In this document: positions 53,109 to 62,846 of the stretch, piece by piece
How the letters are laid out: each line of letters starts with the position of its first letter
Position numbering within the stretch: position 1 is the first letter of the stretch
Origin: Phycisphaeraceae bacterium
Lineage (GTDB): Bacteria > Planctomycetota > Phycisphaerae > Phycisphaerales > SM1A02
NCBI GenBank assembly: GCA_019636755.1
Contig: JAHBWZ010000001.1
Location: 434,001-498,000, forward strand
Direction of reading: 5' to 3'
DNA: 64,000 bases
Notes under the pieces: model-generated
Databases searched by the model: none
The model's input: the letters and a program-made list of their open reading frames with translations, nothing else
What the model was told of the DNA's origin: nothing
Made by a program: the position numbers and the translations under genes

Positions 53109-53311
53109 GCGCTGCTCCCTGCGGTTCCCGAGGTCCGATCCGGAACACGCGGACCCGCCGCGTCGCGCCGGCCGCACAGTCCGCACGACCCGGACCACCG
53201 AGGGACACCGTCGCCCCGCGGCGGCACCCGGGCCGAGCCGGACACCGGAACCGCCGATCACTCTGCCGCGCCGCACGCGCATCGGCACGTGGTGTCCGCC
53301 GGACCTGACGC

Positions 53312-53374
53312 ACTCTGAACAGGCGCAGGCGAACTCTGAATGGATGCAGGCGCACTCTGAACAGCGCGCCGCGC
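53312..53374. repeat. 21-bp-period triple repeat upstream of cysD
   Basis: ACTCTGAA recurs at 53312, 53333 and 53354, each exactly 21 bp apart. Copies 1 and 2 also share CAGGCG at the end of the unit. Two helical turns of phasing put all copies on one face of the DNA, directly upstream of the minus-10, fitting tandem activator or repressor sites for the sulfur operon. Confidence 0.7.
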
Positions 53375-53385
53375 GGCGCGGTCCG

Positions 53386-53393
53386 TATAGAAT
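53386..53393 (+). promoter_or_regulatory. Candidate minus-10 (TATAGAAT) of cysD-cysNC
   Basis: A strong AT-rich hexamer in GC-rich DNA, 41 nt before ATG 53435. The minus-35 position falls at the end of the third 21-bp repeat and is poor, which fits activator-dependent initiation. Confidence 0.5.
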
Positions 53394-53434
53394 CGCCGCC
53401 CCTCGTCCAGCCGCCCCCCTGCACCGCCGCCCGC

Positions 53435-54346
53435 ATGTCCAACTGGCACCTGACGCACCTGAAGCAGCTCGAAGCCGAGAGCCTGCACATCATCCGCGAG
53501 GTGGTCGCGGAGTTCGAGCGCCCGGTCATGCTCTACTCGATCGGGAAGGACTCGGCGGTGATGCTGCACCTGGCGCGGAAGGCGTTCCATCCGGGCCGCC
53601 TGCCGTTCCCCCTGCTGCACGTCGACACCACGTGGAAGTTCCGCGAGATGATCGAGTTCCGCGACCGCTACGTCCGCGATGAACTCGGCCTGGACCTGCT
53701 GGTGTACACGAACGAGGAGGGACTGCGGCAGGGCATCGGCCCGATCTCCAGCGGCAGCCGGATTCATACCGATGTCATGAAGACGCAGGCACTCCGCCAG
53801 GCGCTGGACAAGTGGCAGTTCGACGCCGCCTTCGGCGGGGCGCGCCGCGACGAGGAGAAGAGCCGCGCAAAGGAACGCGTCTATTCCTTCCGCGATCGCC
53901 ATCACCGGTGGGACCCGAAGAACCAGCGGCCGGAACTCTGGAACCTCTACAACGGACGGATCGAACGCGGTGAGAGCATCCGCGTCTTTCCCCTCTCCAA
54001 CTGGACGGAACTGGATGTCTGGCAGTACATCCACCTGGAGCAGATCCCCGTGGTCCCGCTGTACTTCGCGGCGGAGCGACCGGTGGTCGAGCGGGACGGC
54101 GTCCTCGTCATGGTGGACGATGAACGGCTGCCGCTCCATCCCGGCGAGACACCGATGATGAAGCGCGTCCGGTTCCGCACGCTCGGCTGCTATCCCCTCA
54201 CCGGCGCGGTGGAGTCCAGTGCCACGACCCTGCCGGAGATCATCCAGGAGATGCTCCTGACGAAGTTCTCCGAGCGGCAGGGTCGCCTCATCGACCACGA
54301 CCAGTCCGGATCCATGGAGGAGAAGAAGCGCGAGGGGTATTTCTGA
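53435..54346 (+). CDS. cysD: Sulfate adenylyltransferase subunit 2
   Basis: A 303-residue PP-loop ATP sulfurylase subunit that adenylates sulfate to APS, working with the GTPase CysN. The PP-loop is [13 protein letters not shown] (about 34-46). Other family features are [27 protein letters not shown] and [15 protein letters not shown]. Length is standard. It is 14 bp from cysNC. Confidence 0.96.
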   Translation: MSNWHLTHLKQLEAESLHIIREVVAEFERPVMLYSIGKDSAVMLHLARKAFHPGRLPFPLLHVDTTWKFREMIEFRDRYVRDELGLDLLVYTNEEGLRQGIGPISSGSRIHTDVMKTQALRQALDKWQFDAAFGGARRDEEKSRAKERVYSFRDRHHRWDPKNQRPELWNLYNGRIERGESIRVFPLSNWTELDVWQYIHLEQIPVVPLYFAAERPVVERDGVLVMVDDERLPLHPGETPMMKRVRFRTLGCYPLTGAVESSATTLPEIIQEMLLTKFSERQGRLIDHDQSGSMEEKKREGYF

Positions 54347-54360
54347 GCGCCGTCTGAATC

Positions 54361-56295
54361 ATGTCGCACCAGTCCGAACTCATCGCCACGGACATCGACG
54401 CGTACCTCGCCGAGCACGAGCGCAAGGACCTCCTGCGCTTCCTGACCTGCGGCAGCGTGGACGACGGCAAGAGCACCCTGATCGGCCGGCTTCTCCATGA
54501 CAGCCGGATGATCTACGAGGACCAGCTCTCGGCGATCCAGCGCGACAGCGAGCGCCACGGAACGGTCTCGACCGGTCCGGACCTGGCACTCCTGGTCGAC
54601 GGTCTCAAGGCCGAGCGTGAACAGGGCATCACGATCGACGTCGCCTACCGCTACTTCTCCACCGCGCGCCGCAAATTCATCATCGCGGACACGCCCGGAC
54701 ACGAGCAGTACACGCGCAACATGGTCACCGGGGCGTCGACCTGCGACCTCGCGATCATCCTCATCGACGCCGCCCGCGGCGTCACGACGCAGACGCGCCG
54801 GCACTCCTTCCTCGTCTCCCTGCTCGGCATCCGCCACGTCATCGTCGCCGTCAACAAGATGGATCTCGTCGACTGGAGCCAGGAACGGTTCGAGGAGATC
54901 CGGCGGGAGTACGAGGCCTTCGCCGCGCGCCTGGAGATCGACGACGTCCGGTTCATTCCGATCTCCGCGCTTTCCGGAGACAACGTCGTCGATCGCAGCG
55001 CGCACATGCCGTGGTACGAAGGCAGCACGCTGATGTACCTCCTGGAGACCGTCCACATCGCGTCCGACCGGAATCTCATCGACTTCCGCTTTCCCGTGCA
55101 GCTCGTGCTGCGCCCGGACGCCACGTTCCGCGGATTCTCCGGCACGGTCGCGTCGGGAGTCGTCCGGCCCGGCGACGAGGTCCTGGTGCTTCCCGCGCGG
55201 ACGCCCACGCGCATCCGGCGCATCGTGACGGCCGACGGCGAACTCGACGAGGCCTTCGCGCCGATGGCGATCACCCTGGTCCTTGCCGACGAGGTGGACG
55301 CCAGCCGCGGCGACATGATCTGTCACGAGGCGAACCGACCGACGGTCCGCGACCGCTTCGACGCGATGGTCGTCTGGATGGCGACGGAGCCGCTCGTCCC
55401 GGGGCGCTCCTGCCTCATCAAGCACACGACGCGCTCCGCCACGGCGCAGGTGGCGTCCATCCGCTATCGCATCGATGTCAACACCCTGCACCGCGAACCC
55501 GCGCCCACCCTCGGGCTGAACGAGATCGCGCGGTGCGAGATCCGCGTCAACCAGCCGCTGACCTTCGATCCGTACGGGCGCAACCGCGCCACCGGCGCCT
55601 TCATCCTGATCGACCGCCTCACCAACGGCACCGTCGCCGCGGGCATGATCCTGGACCGCGGCACGGATGACGCCGGCGGTCACTGGGAGACGGCGCCGGC
55701 GAGCGCGGCGCTCAGCCGGCTCGACAGCCGCGTCACCGCCGGGGAACGTGCGATGCGGTTCGGCCAGCGGCCGGTCACGATCCTGCTGACCGGCCTGGCC
55801 GGGGCGGGCAAGAAGACCATCGCCCGCGCCCTGGAGCGGACGCTCTTCGACGAGGGTCGGGCGTGCGCGGTGATCGACGGCCAGAGCATGCGCGTCGGAC
55901 TCTCGCGCGACCTCGGCTTTTCGGTCACGGACCGCGGCGAGAACCTGCGGCGCGGCGCGGAAGTCGCCCGCTTCCTGAACGACGCCGGCCTCATCTGCAT
56001 CGCCGCCTTCGTCGCGCCCCGCGACGACGCTCGCCGCAAGGCCGCCGAGGTCGTCGGTGGCGATCGGTTCCTTGTCGTCCACCTCGACGCGCCGCTCGAG
56101 GTGTGCCGCGCGCGTGACCGCAGCGGCGTCTACGACCTCGCCGAGCGCGAAGGCATGGCGGATGTCCCCGGCTTCTCCACCGCGTACGAACCGCCGGTCG
56201 AGCCCGATCTCACGCTCGCGACCGATCGCGAAGCGCCCGCGGCATGCGTCGCGCGGATCATGCAGCTCCTGGCCGAGCGCGGCACCTTCGACTGA
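54361..56295 (+). CDS. cysNC: Bifunctional CysN (GTPase)/APS kinase fusion, kinase half divergent
   Basis: A 644-residue fusion. Residues 1-450 are the CysN GTPase that drives sulfate adenylation: G1 GSVDDGKST (31-39), G3 DTPGHEQY (about 110), G4 NKMD (about 165), then two beta-barrels. Residues 465-644 are an APS-kinase domain, but its key residues are altered: the P-loop is GLAGAGKKT (478-486), with Lys replacing the Ser/Thr after GK; the substrate loop is DGQS where the stand-alone CysC has DGDN; and ISPYRxDR is [11 protein letters not shown]. Either the kinase is inactive or altered, leaving PAPS synthesis to the separate cysC. Confidence 0.93.
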   Translation: MSHQSELIATDIDAYLAEHERKDLLRFLTCGSVDDGKSTLIGRLLHDSRMIYEDQLSAIQRDSERHGTVSTGPDLALLVDGLKAEREQGITIDVAYRYFSTARRKFIIADTPGHEQYTRNMVTGASTCDLAIILIDAARGVTTQTRRHSFLVSLLGIRHVIVAVNKMDLVDWSQERFEEIRREYEAFAARLEIDDVRFIPISALSGDNVVDRSAHMPWYEGSTLMYLLETVHIASDRNLIDFRFPVQLVLRPDATFRGFSGTVASGVVRPGDEVLVLPARTPTRIRRIVTADGELDEAFAPMAITLVLADEVDASRGDMICHEANRPTVRDRFDAMVVWMATEPLVPGRSCLIKHTTRSATAQVASIRYRIDVNTLHREPAPTLGLNEIARCEIRVNQPLTFDPYGRNRATGAFILIDRLTNGTVAAGMILDRGTDDAGGHWETAPASAALSRLDSRVTAGERAMRFGQRPVTILLTGLAGAGKKTIARALERTLFDEGRACAVIDGQSMRVGLSRDLGFSVTDRGENLRRGAEVARFLNDAGLICIAAFVAPRDDARRKAAEVVGGDRFLVVHLDAPLEVCRARDRSGVYDLAEREGMADVPGFSTAYEPPVEPDLTLATDREAPAACVARIMQLLAERGTFD

Positions 56296-58190
56296 TGTCC
56301 CGGACGCTCACTGCCGTTCTGGCGATGATGCCGGCGCTCGCGTGCCGCGCGCCCGCGGCGGACGCACCCGGGCCGTCCCCGGGCCCGACCGAGGCATCGG
56401 CGCCCGCCGCTCCCGAGCCGTTCGCCGACGGACCGCCGCCGCACTTCTGGTCATGGCAGGAGCCGCTCGGACCCGCGGCGCTGCGCCCGGACATCGTGCG
56501 CATGGTGATCGAGCGCTGCGGGCGCGGAACACCGGAGGACGTTGCCGATCGGATGATCGCCGCCATCCGGACCCGGCGCCTGCCGCAGGGACGGGTCGGC
56601 CTGCTGCTCCAGCACTTCGGGATGGGCCACGGAGACCCGGCCGGCGACAGCGGACTCCAGGCCGCCGCGCCCGCGCTCTTCCGGCACTGGTGCGACGGCG
56701 TGGCGCATCGGATGCCGATGCTTCCTCAGCCCTCATGCGAGCGCCTGGCGCCGCACGACGCGGCCGCGCAGTGGTGGATGACGCTCTTCTCCCGCCACGG
56801 GATCGACGAGTGCAGCGCGTGGATGCGCCGCTTCATCGCGCGATACCGGCAGGTCCAGGCCGCCGACCCTGCCCTGCCCGATCCGGACCGCTTCCACTTC
56901 GACAGCGAGCGCCGAGTCGTGCCGCAGTTCTCGCCGCGCGGGACGGTCGAGGCGTTCGCGGCGATGCGCGACGATCCGCGCTGGGACACCGAACCCATGC
57001 CCGGCTTCGGCGATCGCACGATGGCGGACCTCTTCGCCGCGTCCGGACCGGTCCCGTTCGATCCGGGCGCGACCTGGTATCACCCGCGCAACCAGGCATG
57101 GAGTGCGTGGTACAACGGCATCTGCATCACCGTCGCGGATGCGGCGATGAACGCGGCGGCCTACGAACCGATCCGGCGCGCGTGGCCCCGGGCGCGCTCC
57201 GGCAACTACCGCGCGGGCCTGGCCGACGGCGCCGGCACACCGCCGCGCCTGCGCCCGCCCCGGGAGCCGGGCCGTCCGTGGATGCGATCGCTGGAGCGGT
57301 CGTTCGCCGATCTCCAGTCGCCCGAGCTCTACCACGCGCCGCGTGCCAACATCTCGGCCACCGAGTCGCTCGACCAGGCGACCCTGCGACTGGCACGGGC
57401 GGAACTCGATACGACCATGCACTCCTTCGGCGGACCACGGCGGACGATCGTGCCATGGGTGGAGGTCGCCGGGTGCCGGCGCCCGCATGGCGGTGAACCC
57501 ACGACGGTCAGTGCGGACCTGCTGCGCGAGGTGCTGGCGCTGTGCCGGAGCCGCGGCATTCACGAGATGATCCTCTGGAGCAACGGCACCACACAGGAGA
57601 GCACGCGACCGTGGTCCGACACCGTCCGCGCGATCGACCAGGTCTGGGCGGCGTCGCTCGAGATGCACCGCGTCCTCACCGGGAGCGTCGTCGGTCCGGA
57701 TGACACCGCGCGCCTCCGCTTCGCGGAGCGCGCCGTACTCTCGATCGCATCCGGAACCGAGGCACCTGCGCAGGACCGCCGCGCCGGACCGCTGCAGGCG
57801 CGGTCTGTGCGCATCGCGCTCATCGTCCGCACCGGGCCGACTCTGCACGCCGTCGGTCCACGGATCGCCGTGCGCCTGGAGGCCGACGGCGTTCCGTCCG
57901 ATGCGCGCGTCACCCTCGCGCTGGACGGGCGGACGTATCCGGTCCTTCGAGATCCCGATCCGCACGGATTCGCGGCCGGACGGTTCATCGGCCGCGCGGT
58001 GCTCGAGCCGCCGGCCACGCTTCCCCGCGCGAACCTGCCGGCCGCGGACGGGGGCGAGGCACGCGCCGTGCCCGTCATCGTCATGCGTCTCGACATCCAT
58101 CACGACGCCGACGTGTCGGTGCCACCCTTCCGCGCAGAACTCGACCTGGTGCAGGTGATCGCGACGGACGAGGCCCCGACGCGCGAGTAA
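56295..58190 (+). CDS. Lipoprotein of unknown function
   Basis: A 631-residue protein with signal [17 protein letters not shown], lipidation Cys about residue 17. After a Pro/Ala-rich linker the body has features such as FWSWQEPLG, TWYHPRNQAWSAWYNG and HEMILWSNGTTQE, reminiscent of TIM-barrel glycoside-hydrolase-like proteins, with a possible beta-sandwich at the C-terminus. I do not recognise a family. The start overlaps the cysNC stop (TGATG), so it is co-transcribed with the sulfation genes and might act on a sulfated or surface glycan; that is inference. Confidence 0.65.
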   Translation: MSRTLTAVLAMMPALACRAPAADAPGPSPGPTEASAPAAPEPFADGPPPHFWSWQEPLGPAALRPDIVRMVIERCGRGTPEDVADRMIAAIRTRRLPQGRVGLLLQHFGMGHGDPAGDSGLQAAAPALFRHWCDGVAHRMPMLPQPSCERLAPHDAAAQWWMTLFSRHGIDECSAWMRRFIARYRQVQAADPALPDPDRFHFDSERRVVPQFSPRGTVEAFAAMRDDPRWDTEPMPGFGDRTMADLFAASGPVPFDPGATWYHPRNQAWSAWYNGICITVADAAMNAAAYEPIRRAWPRARSGNYRAGLADGAGTPPRLRPPREPGRPWMRSLERSFADLQSPELYHAPRANISATESLDQATLRLARAELDTTMHSFGGPRRTIVPWVEVAGCRRPHGGEPTTVSADLLREVLALCRSRGIHEMILWSNGTTQESTRPWSDTVRAIDQVWAASLEMHRVLTGSVVGPDDTARLRFAERAVLSIASGTEAPAQDRRAGPLQARSVRIALIVRTGPTLHAVGPRIAVRLEADGVPSDARVTLALDGRTYPVLRDPDPHGFAAGRFIGRAVLEPPATLPRANLPAADGGEARAVPVIVMRLDIHHDADVSVPPFRAELDLVQVIATDEAPTRE

Positions 58191-58205
58191 CCGGTGCCTC
58201 CCGGA

Positions 58206-59630
58206 TCACCCCGCCGCAGGGGTGGACGGCGCTCCCGCCTCGTTCCGCCGCGCGACCTCCGACCGGATCCAGTGGAACTTCCCGCTCTCCGCCGGCGTCA
58301 CGCGCCCCGGGCGGACGTCCACCGTGACGCCGGGGCCGAAGAGGCCCTCGATCGCCGTGCGGATCGTGGCGCAGACCGCGTCGGGAACCTGGTCGGCGAG
58401 CGGTTCGAGCACGACCGTGATCCGATCCACGGCGGACTGCCGGACCTGGTATCGGCGGACGACCGCCATGTGCGGATCGATCGCGTGGGCGACGGCCACG
58501 CCGTGCACGTGGCCGCCGTCGGGGCGCGGCATGAGATCCAGCGTCCGGCCCGTGACCTCGCGCAGCACCGCGTACGGCAGGCCCGGTGGAATCTCCGGCC
58601 GGAAGTCGATGAGGTCGCCCAGTGCGAAGCGGATGAACGGGAACGCGAAGGACGACAGGCTGGTCACGATCGCCTCGCCCGAGTCGCTTCGCTCCAGCCA
58701 GACGACGTCCTCGCAGACGCGCAGGTGTCCGGCCGGATCCTGCTGCGCGATGTTGCCGAATCCGACCGATCCGTAGTGCTCCACCACCGGGCAGCCGAAG
58801 GCCTGCTCCATCGCGCGGCGCTGGAACGGGTAGAGCTTCTCGCTCTCCGTCACGACGAGCCTGAGGCCGGGGATGCCGCCGGTGCTTCCGGAGTCGACCA
58901 CGTGTCGCGCGAGCGCGTAGACCGCCGAGACGTACCCGTGGATCCAGGCGGGTCGGAATCGGCGGATGCGCGCCGCATCACGCGGCAGATCGCGGCCGGC
59001 GAAGGTGTACGCATCGAACGAGAGCGTCGACGCGAGCGCGTCGCGCACGGTGTTCCGCGCCCGGCGCCGGAGGTGCGCGAGCGCACCGCCCTGGAAGATC
59101 CAGCTCCGTCCCCAGATGTGGACCTTCCGCTCGCCGGGGCGGATCCCGTGACGGTGCAGGTTGCGCCAGAACGCGGCGTAACTGTGGTCGAGCCGGAGCG
59201 GGTGCACTCGGAACCGCAGCGGCTCCGCGCTGGACCCGCTCGTCTTCGCGGGGCGCATGGCCGACCGCGGATGGACCTGCGACTGGAACGCCTCCATGTC
59301 GCGGCGGATGTCGTCCCGCGTGACGCGGGGCAGCGACTCCAGGCGGACCCGGTCGCCCGGCCGGAACCCCGCCTCGCGCGCCCACGCCCGGTAGTACGGC
59401 ACCTGGACGACCGCGAAGTCCACCAGCGCCTGGAGTCGCGCCTGCCGCAGGTCGAGCAGCGATTCGCGCGGCATCCGGTCGACCGCCAGGCACTGCCGCC
59501 ACCAGAAGTCCAGCCAGGGATGGGCCAGCCGGTCGCGGATCCGCGCTCGAACCGTCGCGCAGAATCTGCCGTATGGCTCCCCGCCGGTCGGATGATCGGG
59601 GATCGACGCCGGGATGATCGGCTCCCTCAT
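58206..59630 (-). CDS. Phenylacetate-CoA ligase-like adenylate-forming enzyme (CapK family)
   Basis: A 474-residue member of the PaaK/CapK branch of adenylate-forming enzymes: the Ser/Gly-rich ATP loop is KTSGSSAEPLRF, HYGSVGFGNIAQQ follows, and RFALGDLIDFRP with ...TGRTLDLM precede a small C-terminal domain. CapK proteins accompany capsule and exopolysaccharide loci; the substrate is unknown. A TTG-initiated 21-residue extension (start 59693) is possible, but the ATG at 59630 fits the conserved beginning better. It is divergent from the O-antigen ligase-like gene. Confidence 0.8.
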   Translation of the reverse strand: MREPIIPASIPDHPTGGEPYGRFCATVRARIRDRLAHPWLDFWWRQCLAVDRMPRESLLDLRQARLQALVDFAVVQVPYYRAWAREAGFRPGDRVRLESLPRVTRDDIRRDMEAFQSQVHPRSAMRPAKTSGSSAEPLRFRVHPLRLDHSYAAFWRNLHRHGIRPGERKVHIWGRSWIFQGGALAHLRRRARNTVRDALASTLSFDAYTFAGRDLPRDAARIRRFRPAWIHGYVSAVYALARHVVDSGSTGGIPGLRLVVTESEKLYPFQRRAMEQAFGCPVVEHYGSVGFGNIAQQDPAGHLRVCEDVVWLERSDSGEAIVTSLSSFAFPFIRFALGDLIDFRPEIPPGLPYAVLREVTGRTLDLMPRPDGGHVHGVAVAHAIDPHMAVVRRYQVRQSAVDRITVVLEPLADQVPDAVCATIRTAIEGLFGPGVTVDVRPGRVTPAESGKFHWIRSEVARRNEAGAPSTPAAG

Positions 59631-59756
59631 CGCCGGGACCACCGTCGTCCGAGCCGCGCCGGACCCGCGGAGGAAGCGCCCGATCGAGGGCAAGATGCCA
59701 TCCCGTTCGCGCCGATACTCACGGGGTCCGATGATATCGTTCCGCCCCGCTCCCCG

Positions 59757-61148
59757 ATGACGTCACTCCCGTTCCACTTCCTGATCGCCGGCGGCGTCGC
59801 CGCGATCGCCGCCTGGCTGGCAACGGTCATGCGCTTCTCGAACGCGCGGTTCATCGTCGCGTTCATGCTCTTCACGGCGGCCAACGGCGTGCGGCTGTCG
59901 CCGAGCGGGAACATCGGGAATCTCGGCTGGCTCACGCCGTTCCAGCTGGCGCGATCGGAGGTCTTCCTCGCGTGCGGCGCCCTGCTGTGGGTCTGCCTGC
60001 TGACCAACCTCTCCCGCGCCGCCTTCAACCGGCTGCCGGCCCTCGTCTGGTTCCTCTTCATCATCGGCTTCTACCAGGGGATGCTCCGTTTCCTCCACGA
60101 GTCGCCGGTCGCGGGCGTCCAGTCGCTCGTCTTCACGAGCCTCACGATCGTGCCGCTCGCGGTCACGATCACCTCCCTCATCCGCCAGGATGACGATGCC
60201 GTTCCCCTCGTCCGCATGATCATGTGGGCGAACGTCCTCTATCTCGCCTGCTGCATCGTGTCGCTGGTCCTCAACCCGGAGACGGTGGTGGTCACGCGCG
60301 AGCGGCGGTTCATGGGCCTTGCCTCGCAGCCCGTGACGGCCTCGATCAGCCTCGCGATGGGATGCGTCGGCGCCCTGTGGCTGCTGCTGCACGATCCGCA
60401 GTGGCGCTATCGCTGGCTCTGGATGGCGCTGATCGGCGTCAACGGGATCCTCGCCGTGGGCACCGGGTCCCGGACCGGCATCCTGCTCATGCTGGTCGGG
60501 CTCGCGGCGATCCTCTATCGACGGCTCGGCCGCATCGTGCTCGTGGCGCCGATCGGGGCGGCCAGCGTCATGCTCATGCTGTCGATCATGCAGAGCTGGC
60601 TGGACATCGACCTCGCCTTCGCCCGCACGACGCAGCTCGAGGACACCCGGACACGGGTCTGGGCGACGCTCCTGGAGGAAGGACTCGCGAATCCGATCAT
60701 CGGTCTCGGCACCGGCGCCCACTCCACGTCCGGCGCCTCGGAAAGCGAGAACAGCTATCTCTACGGGTTCGCCGCGTTCGGAATCGGCATGCTCTCGATC
60801 CTGCTGCTGTTCTCGTTCACGGCGATCGTGCACGGCCTCAACGCCCTGCGCGCCAGCATGCACGTGCGTGCCTGGCGGCCGCGGGTGGACCTGGCGCTCG
60901 GCCTGATGGGCGCGTACTTCGTCCTGACCCCGCTGGACGGCGTCATGCTCTCCCGCGTGGACCAGATGATGATCCTGCTCACGCTCGGCGCCTCCATCAC
61001 CACGCACTTCCTTGCCGGCGTCCGCAGCGGCGAGATCCCGATGGACGAACTGCCGGACATCCTGGTGTGGGACGAGCATGACGAGCATGACGAGGCCGCC
61101 GCCGGCTTCGCATCCGCCGACGGGGACGCGGACTACGCCATCCGCTGA
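59757..61148 (+). CDS. O-antigen ligase/polymerase-like membrane protein (WaaL/Wzy type)
   Basis: A 463-residue protein with about 11-12 transmembrane helices and the long periplasmic loop of Wzy_C/WaaL proteins: GTGSRTGILLMLVGLAAIL precedes the loop and LEEGLANPIIGLGTGAHST with the trailing SYLYGFAAFGIGML follows it. It would polymerise or ligate surface polysaccharide at the outer face of the inner membrane. The cytoplasmic tail is acidic with a DEHDEHDE repeat. Confidence 0.85.
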   Translation: MTSLPFHFLIAGGVAAIAAWLATVMRFSNARFIVAFMLFTAANGVRLSPSGNIGNLGWLTPFQLARSEVFLACGALLWVCLLTNLSRAAFNRLPALVWFLFIIGFYQGMLRFLHESPVAGVQSLVFTSLTIVPLAVTITSLIRQDDDAVPLVRMIMWANVLYLACCIVSLVLNPETVVVTRERRFMGLASQPVTASISLAMGCVGALWLLLHDPQWRYRWLWMALIGVNGILAVGTGSRTGILLMLVGLAAILYRRLGRIVLVAPIGAASVMLMLSIMQSWLDIDLAFARTTQLEDTRTRVWATLLEEGLANPIIGLGTGAHSTSGASESENSYLYGFAAFGIGMLSILLLFSFTAIVHGLNALRASMHVRAWRPRVDLALGLMGAYFVLTPLDGVMLSRVDQMMILLTLGASITTHFLAGVRSGEIPMDELPDILVWDEHDEHDEAAAGFASADGDADYAIR

Positions 61149-61196
61149 TGACCGCGCGCCCCGCGTCCGCCGCCGGCCGCGGACCCGACCGACCGG

Positions 61197-62846
61197 CTAC
61201 GGCGCCGGCGCGCGACGGACCAGGGCACGGCGGATGATCCGCATGCCGATGTCGAAGACGCGTCGTCGCTCATCGCGCTCGGCGACCACGAGGACCAGCA
61301 GCGGCGCATACACGGCGCCGACGACCGCCAGCAGCGCCAGGAGCCATGGCAGCGTGAGCGGCGGCCAGACGGGCCGGAGCAGGACCAGGACCACGGCCAG
61401 GATCGCGCTCGCGATGACCGGCGGCGGGACCGAGCGCGCCATCGCGCGCCCCGCCGGGAATCCGATGACACGGTGGGCCGCCCGGAGCACGATCACGTCG
61501 TAGTACAGGACGTGGATCACCATGAACGCGAGCGCCGACACCCAGACCGGCGCCCCCAGCGCGAACGCCAGCGCCGCCGACGCCACGGTGAACGCCAGCG
61601 CGTACTTGGCGGCCCAGGCATAGCTCGAGACGAACCCCATCCCGTAGAGCGAGCGCTCCACGCCGCGCGTGGCCACCCGGAAGAGCATCGCGCCGAGACA
61701 GAGCGTCCCCAGGAGCCCGATCGTGGCGACCGCGCTCTCGACGGAGATCGCCGCTTCGACGAGGTCATGGCTCTTCTCCAGGCGCCGGCCGACCCAGAGC
61801 ATCAGGATCGGCTCCATGAAGACGACGTAGAGCACGGTCCACGGCAGCGCGATCGCGAGCTGGTACCGGATGGACCGGATCATGAGCTGCTGGATCATGG
61901 CATCGCGACCGCCCTCGCGCAGGTGCGTCACGATGGGGTCGATGCCGCGGAGCAGCCCCTCGGCGAGCAGGCGACCGTGGCCGAAGATCTGGATGGCGAT
62001 CTGCCACATGCCGTTGTAGGCGACGCCGAAGAAGAGATTGATCAGCACCCCGATGAACGAGGCGCCGTAGTCGATCAGGATGAGGTGCTGCCCTGACTGC
62101 AGGCAGGAGATCCGGATCTCCCGCTGCATGCCGCGATCGATGAAGGCCCGATTGAACCGCAGCCCGCGGATGTGACGCCGTGCGAGCGCCACCGCCATCG
62201 CCGTGTCCGCCAGCGAGGTCACCGCCAGGACGGCGGCATAGATCATGAGTCTCGCCCACATCGGCGCGCCGGGCATGGCCAGTCCGAGGACGACGACCGC
62301 GCTCGCCACGTACATCACGCGGTTGACGACCATGAAGATGTTGTCGAGTCCGACGCGCCGGTCGCCGAACAGCGCCTGCCGGTACGGCGCCAGGAAGAGC
62401 CGGATCGCGACGGCGACACCATCGGAGATGAAGAGGACGGCGAGCGCCTCGTGCATCCACGCGTGCCCCTCCGGGACGCGGAAAACGCCGATCCACGCCA
62501 GGGCCGCGAAGACGGCGGAGAGGCCGACCACGATGAGCGCGCCCTGCAGCGTGACGAGCAGCGCGTTCGTGTGGGTCCGGGACACGAGTTCCGGGTCACC
62601 GGACGCGATCGCGGCCGCGAACTCGCGGTTGAGGCTCCCCATGATCGCGTGGTGGATCGCCTGCGAGAACCCGAACGTTCCCACCGCCAGCGAGACGAGA
62701 CCGAAGATCTCCAGCCCGATCCGCCCGATGAGGAACCAGGTCAGGAAGATGCCGAGTACGAAGGTCGTGGCGAGCCGGAGGTACGTCGTCCCCGCGTTGA
62801 CGATGAGCCGTGTCGAGAGCCGCTTCGGCATGGACGCTCCGTTCAT
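61197..62846 (-). CDS. Polysaccharide flippase-like membrane protein (MATE/MOP, Wzx type)
   Basis: A 549-residue protein with about 12-14 transmembrane helices starting MNGASMPKRLSTRLIVNAGTTYLRLAT and a Wzx-like pattern in FGFSQAIHHAIMGSLNREFA, where the family has conserved polar residues. It should translocate undecaprenyl-linked glycan units. The start overlaps the stop of the upstream glycosyltransferase (ATGA), so the two are coupled, consistent with an exopolysaccharide locus. Confidence 0.82.
   Translation of the reverse strand: MNGASMPKRLSTRLIVNAGTTYLRLATTFVLGIFLTWFLIGRIGLEIFGLVSLAVGTFGFSQAIHHAIMGSLNREFAAAIASGDPELVSRTHTNALLVTLQGALIVVGLSAVFAALAWIGVFRVPEGHAWMHEALAVLFISDGVAVAIRLFLAPYRQALFGDRRVGLDNIFMVVNRVMYVASAVVVLGLAMPGAPMWARLMIYAAVLAVTSLADTAMAVALARRHIRGLRFNRAFIDRGMQREIRISCLQSGQHLILIDYGASFIGVLINLFFGVAYNGMWQIAIQIFGHGRLLAEGLLRGIDPIVTHLREGGRDAMIQQLMIRSIRYQLAIALPWTVLYVVFMEPILMLWVGRRLEKSHDLVEAAISVESAVATIGLLGTLCLGAMLFRVATRGVERSLYGMGFVSSYAWAAKYALAFTVASAALAFALGAPVWVSALAFMVIHVLYYDVIVLRAAHRVIGFPAGRAMARSVPPPVIASAILAVVLVLLRPVWPPLTLPWLLALLAVVGAVYAPLLVLVVAERDERRRVFDIGMRIIRRALVRRAPAP

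Larger units (their letters stand above)
53109..53434. other. Divergent intergenic region between sulfotransferase and cysD
   Basis: 326 bp with no supported gene. It holds the 21-bp triple repeat (53312-53374) and the cysD minus-10 candidate. The sulfotransferase-proximal half is GC-rich with no visible hexamer. Confidence 0.7.
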
